Assembly: GCF_030272615.1 (NCBI RefSeq)
Contig: NC_081414.1
Location: 519,385,185-519,449,184 of the forward strand
Length of the DNA stretch: 64,000 nucleotides
Direction of reading: 5' to 3'
Source of the DNA: Cryptomeria japonica
Taxonomy: Eukaryota; Streptophyta; Pinopsida; Cupressales; Cupressaceae
Part shown: piece after piece, positions 61,144-64,000 of the stretch
Position numbering within the stretch: the stretch's first letter is position 1
Layout: every line of letters starts with the position of its first letter
Notes under the pieces: model-generated
What the model was told of the DNA's origin: nothing
Databases searched by the model: none
Seen by the model: the letters and a program-made list of their open reading frames with translations, nothing else
Program-made: the position numbers and the translations under genes

Positions 61144-62460
61144 CTAAAACAAATATGAATATAACTCTCTCATCTTCGCTACATCCTCCCAAGATGTCGA
61201 GGTCTCATCATTTGAGTCCCATAGGACCCTTACCTGGTTGATGGTGTGACCCCTGAGGATCAAATCCTGACACTGAGGAATGCGCACGGGTTCCATGGAA
61301 AGCTGCCTGTCCTTGACCTACAAAGTGTTCCAATCAAGTACATGTGTCACATAAGGGTGATAAGGTCAAAGAACTAAAACATGAAAGACATCGTGGATGC
61401 GGGATAGACTCGGTGGCAAGGCAAGGCGGTAAGCAACAGGACCTATCCTCTCAAGAATCTCAAAAGGGCCAACAAACCGATGTGCCAACTTAGAACCCTT
61501 TCCATAATGGATCAGACTCTTCCGTGGATGCACTCTCAGAAACATATGATCACCAATAGAAAATTGATGATCTATTCTATGAGCATCTACATACTTCTTC
61601 TACCTATCCTGTGCAGCTACCAAATGCTCTCGAATTTGCCCAACCTGTTGCTCCATCTCCCAAAGAATATCTAGACCTATAAGCACCCTATCCTCTAACT
61701 GATCCCAACTTAAGGGAGTACGGCAAGGATGACCATATAATGCCTGAAAGGGGGACATACCTATGGAGCTATGATATCCATTGTTATACGCAAACTCTAC
61801 AAGGTAGATATAATCCTCCCAACGCGGTTGCTAGTCCATAACATACATGCAAAGCATGTCCTCCAAAACTTGATTCACTTTCTCTGTCTGACCATCTGTC
61901 TCTGGGTGATAGGCTAAACTAAAGCTCAACTGAGTCCCCAAAGCATGCTGAAGTGAGGTCCACAAAGCTAAGGTAAAGACAAGATCTCTATCAGAGATGA
62001 TCCACCTCAGAACCCCATGCAGTTTCACTACTTCTTCCAAGAAGACTTGTGCCACAACTACTGCTATATAGGAAGCTCGAATAGGAACAAAATGAGCCAT
62101 CTTAGTCAACCTATCAACTATGACCATGATGGAATCATGCCGACATGAAGAGACAGGCAACCCAACAATGAGATCCATGGAAATGATATCCCATTTCCAA
62201 TCCGGTATCAAATTAGGCTGAAGAAGCCCTGCCAGGTGTTGATGCTCTGCCTTCACCCGCTGACATTCTAAACACTTTGACATGAAATCAACAATGTCAC
62301 ATTTCATGCCTTCCCAATGATAAATTTGTCTAAGATCTACGTGCATCTTCTTGACACTTGGATGTGCCGAATAAGGTGCACGATGGGCCTCATTCATGAT
62401 CAAGACGCGAAGACCCTCCAAAGAAGGTACATAGATCTACCCATGGTGACGAAGAAGTCC
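61144..62460 (-). pseudogene. Gypsy-J integrase with chromodomain-like tail, degenerate
   Basis: Minus strand. Zinc-binding HHCC region (HPSVKKMHVDLRQIYHW, CLECQ), DDE core with Asp in SMDLIVGLP, Asp in IISDRDLVF and Glu in TDGQTEKVN all present, then [18 protein letters not shown], the GPF/GPY region, SRIHDVFHV, and a tail with QVRVLWD and TSWEDV. The longest unbroken piece is 61831-62421. TAG stops interrupt after VMD (61831), in DR-KKY and in NTL-VKD, mostly at expected Gln codons. The frame ends in TAG at 61144, 23 bp before the polypurine tract. Confidence 0.92.
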
Positions 62461-63279
62461 ATCTTCCTCAAGATTATATCCAAAATATCTTCCCTCTAAA
62501 GGCCTTCTGGACTCTATCATGGTTCTAACATCTTGATACCAAGTATCCTGAGGGAGAACTCCAAGAATCCTCTCTCTCAAGTCAACTCCAAGGGACAATA
62601 CCGAAACTTCATGCCGCCTACGACTCAAAGCATCTGCCACCACGTTCTCTTTCCCCTAAATGTATCGAACATCAAAATCATACTCGCAGAGAAATTCCAT
62701 CCATCTCTGCTATCGAGCATTCAAATTTGGTTGTGTGAAAATATACTGTAGACTACGATGATCACTATGCAGTTCAAAATGATGCCCTAACAAAAAATGA
62801 CACCATCTAACCAAATCATGAACTGGATAGTTCAACTTGTGGTTCTTGAGTTTGTGAGACTCATAAGCAACCACTCATCCATCTTGCATAAGCACTGCAC
62901 CTATACCTTCCAAAGAGGCATCTGTGCATACTATAAAATCTCTAGATGGATCAAGAACTGCCAAAATCGGAGCACTAACAAGGAGTTCCTTCAAGGTACA
63001 AAAAGCTAACTCACATTGTTCTGACCAAACAAACTTCTTCCCTTTCCATTGTAGAGAAGTGATCAGGTGACCTATCTAGGAAAAGCCTTAAACAAATCGA
63101 TGGTAGTATCCGGCCAAACCCATAAAACTCCGAACTTCAGAAACGTTGGTTGGCACTGGCCAATCAACAATGGATTGGATCTTTGAAGGATCCACGGATA
63201 CACCTTCCCCTGAAACTATATGACCAAGATAGTTTACCTCTAATTGAAAAAAATCACACTTTGCCAAATTAGCATAAAG
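62461..63279 (-). pseudogene. Gypsy-J RNase H and connection, degenerate
   Basis: Readable blocks: FIVCTDASLEGIGAVLMQDG with the first catalytic Asp intact, then TGA where Arg is expected (a CGA-to-TGA change), VVAYESHKLKNHKLNYPVHDL, HSDHRSLQYIFTQPNLN and GKENVVADALSRR. Compared with gypsy-G, 27 bp are missing after YPVHDL, which removes the catalytic Glu of the DLELA motif. Stops also occur at RYI-GKEN (TAG) and just after RT (TAA). Confidence 0.88.
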
Positions 63280-64000
63280 TTAGTTTTCCCTCAAGCACTG
63301 CATTACCTGTCGTAAGTGACCTTCATGTTCTTCCATAGTTCTAGAATAAATTAATATGTCATCTAAGAACACAAGGACAAAATGATCAAGGTAGGTGCGA
63401 AAAACCCCATTCATGAGGCTCATGAAAACTAAAGGTGCGTTCGTCAACCCATATGGTACTACTATGAACTCATAGTGACCATAACGAGTGCAAAACATTG
63501 TCTTATGAATATCTGCATCCTGGATACACAACTGGTGATATCTAGATTTTAGGTCAATCTTAGAGAATATCTTGGCTCCCTTTACCTGATCAAAAAGATC
63601 ATCAATACAAGGCAAAGGATATCGATTCTGGATGGTTACCTTATTCAGCTGTCGATAATCAATGCATAACCAAAGAGAACCATCCTTCTTCTTAACAAAG
63701 ATAACGGGCGCACCCCAAGGAGAAACACTAGGATGAATAAATCCCTTGGCTAACAATTCTTCTAGTTGTAACTTCAATTCACTCAGCTCCTGAGTGGTCA
63801 TCCAATATGGAGCTCTTGAAATAGGTTCTACACTAGGAACCAAATCAATGTGAAAGTCTATGTCTCTCTTTGGAGGCATACCAGGAATATCCAATGGGAA
63901 TACATCAGCATACTCTTGAAGAATAGGGTGACTATCAAGAGTGATTTCTCGACTCTTTAACTCATCCATGTCCTCAAGAGTAACTACAAAAAGCTGACAC
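63280..64000 (-). pseudogene. Gypsy-J reverse transcriptase, partial but open to the window edge
   Basis: Minus strand, open from the right edge to a TAA at 63280. Blocks: [75 protein letters not shown] and the intact active site FLDDILIYS near 63346-63375. This stretch alone could be functional, but the TAA after LREN and damage downstream make the polyprotein defective. The expected RT start and the protease lie outside the window. Confidence 0.93.

Larger units (their letters stand above)
56754..64000 (-). mobile_element. Gypsy-J: Ty3/gypsy chromovirus-type element, 3' part
   Basis: Minus-strand element entering from the right edge: pol (64000-61144), polypurine tract (61109-61121), 3' LTR (61108-56754). 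It is inserted in copia-P. Pol is closely related to that of gypsy-G. The LTR ends and polypurine tract closely match those of the LARDs. gag, protease and the 5' LTR lie beyond the window. Confidence 0.9.

Noticed and set aside
1-64000. tRNA, rRNA or other structural RNA genes
   Set aside because: I looked for tRNA-like arms and rRNA landmarks; the only tRNA-related sequences are retrotransposon primer-binding sites.

Overview
This window is plant nuclear DNA made almost entirely of nested LTR retrotransposons. The evidence is initiator-tRNA-Met primer-binding sites, Ty3/gypsy pol with a chromodomain-like tail, Ty1/copia gag-pol, LTRs of 3-4 kb, and AT-rich intergenic sequence with no cellular gene, tRNA or rRNA. 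The density of nesting suggests a large-genome plant. A gymnosperm is possible, but I cannot fix the taxon from the sequence. No open reading frame here looks like an intact functional gene.

Left part (1-39722): three copies of a large element with very long LTRs (about 3.0-4.2 kb) and a non-coding internal domain of about 3.7 kb, i.e. large retrotransposon derivatives (LARDs). LARD-R (minus strand, 5' LTR 35544-39722, internal 31822-35543, partial 3' LTR 30989-31821) is the oldest host. LARD-O (plus strand) sits in the 3' LTR of LARD-R. Its 5' LTR is cut by the window edge (1-1157), its internal domain is split into three pieces (1158-1747, 13737-16269, 27461-27950), and its 3' LTR is 27951-30988. 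LARD-O was itself invaded twice. LARD-1 is complete at 1748-13736. Gypsy-G is complete at 16270-27460, minus strand, with a perfect GTGTT target-site duplication and a gag-pol riddled with stops.

Middle (39723-45923): about 6.2 kb of older sequence with no clear element. It holds a decayed minus-strand coding relic at 39725-40560 that I cannot identify, a 140-bp tandem duplication and a possible eroded LTR edge.

Right part (45924-64000): a second nest. A long gypsy-type LTR (H, minus, 45924-49250) is broken by a minus-strand copia fragment (49251-52119) that carries a long lysine/glutamate-rich ORF before its polypurine tract. A plus-strand copia (52120-56753) sits inside that fragment. The plus copia is cut within its RT/RNase H region by gypsy-J (56754 to beyond 64000, minus), whose 3' LTR is 4.36 kb and whose pol runs off the window.

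How the parts relate: LARD ends (polypurine tract, LTR start, LTR end, PBS) closely match those of gypsy-J, so a gypsy-J-like element is a good candidate for the autonomous partner of the LARDs. Several LTR families carry a GC-rich iterated island beside a TATA-like sequence. Gypsy-G decay is dominated by TAG stops at expected CAG codons, as expected from deamination of methylated CHG sites in a silenced element.
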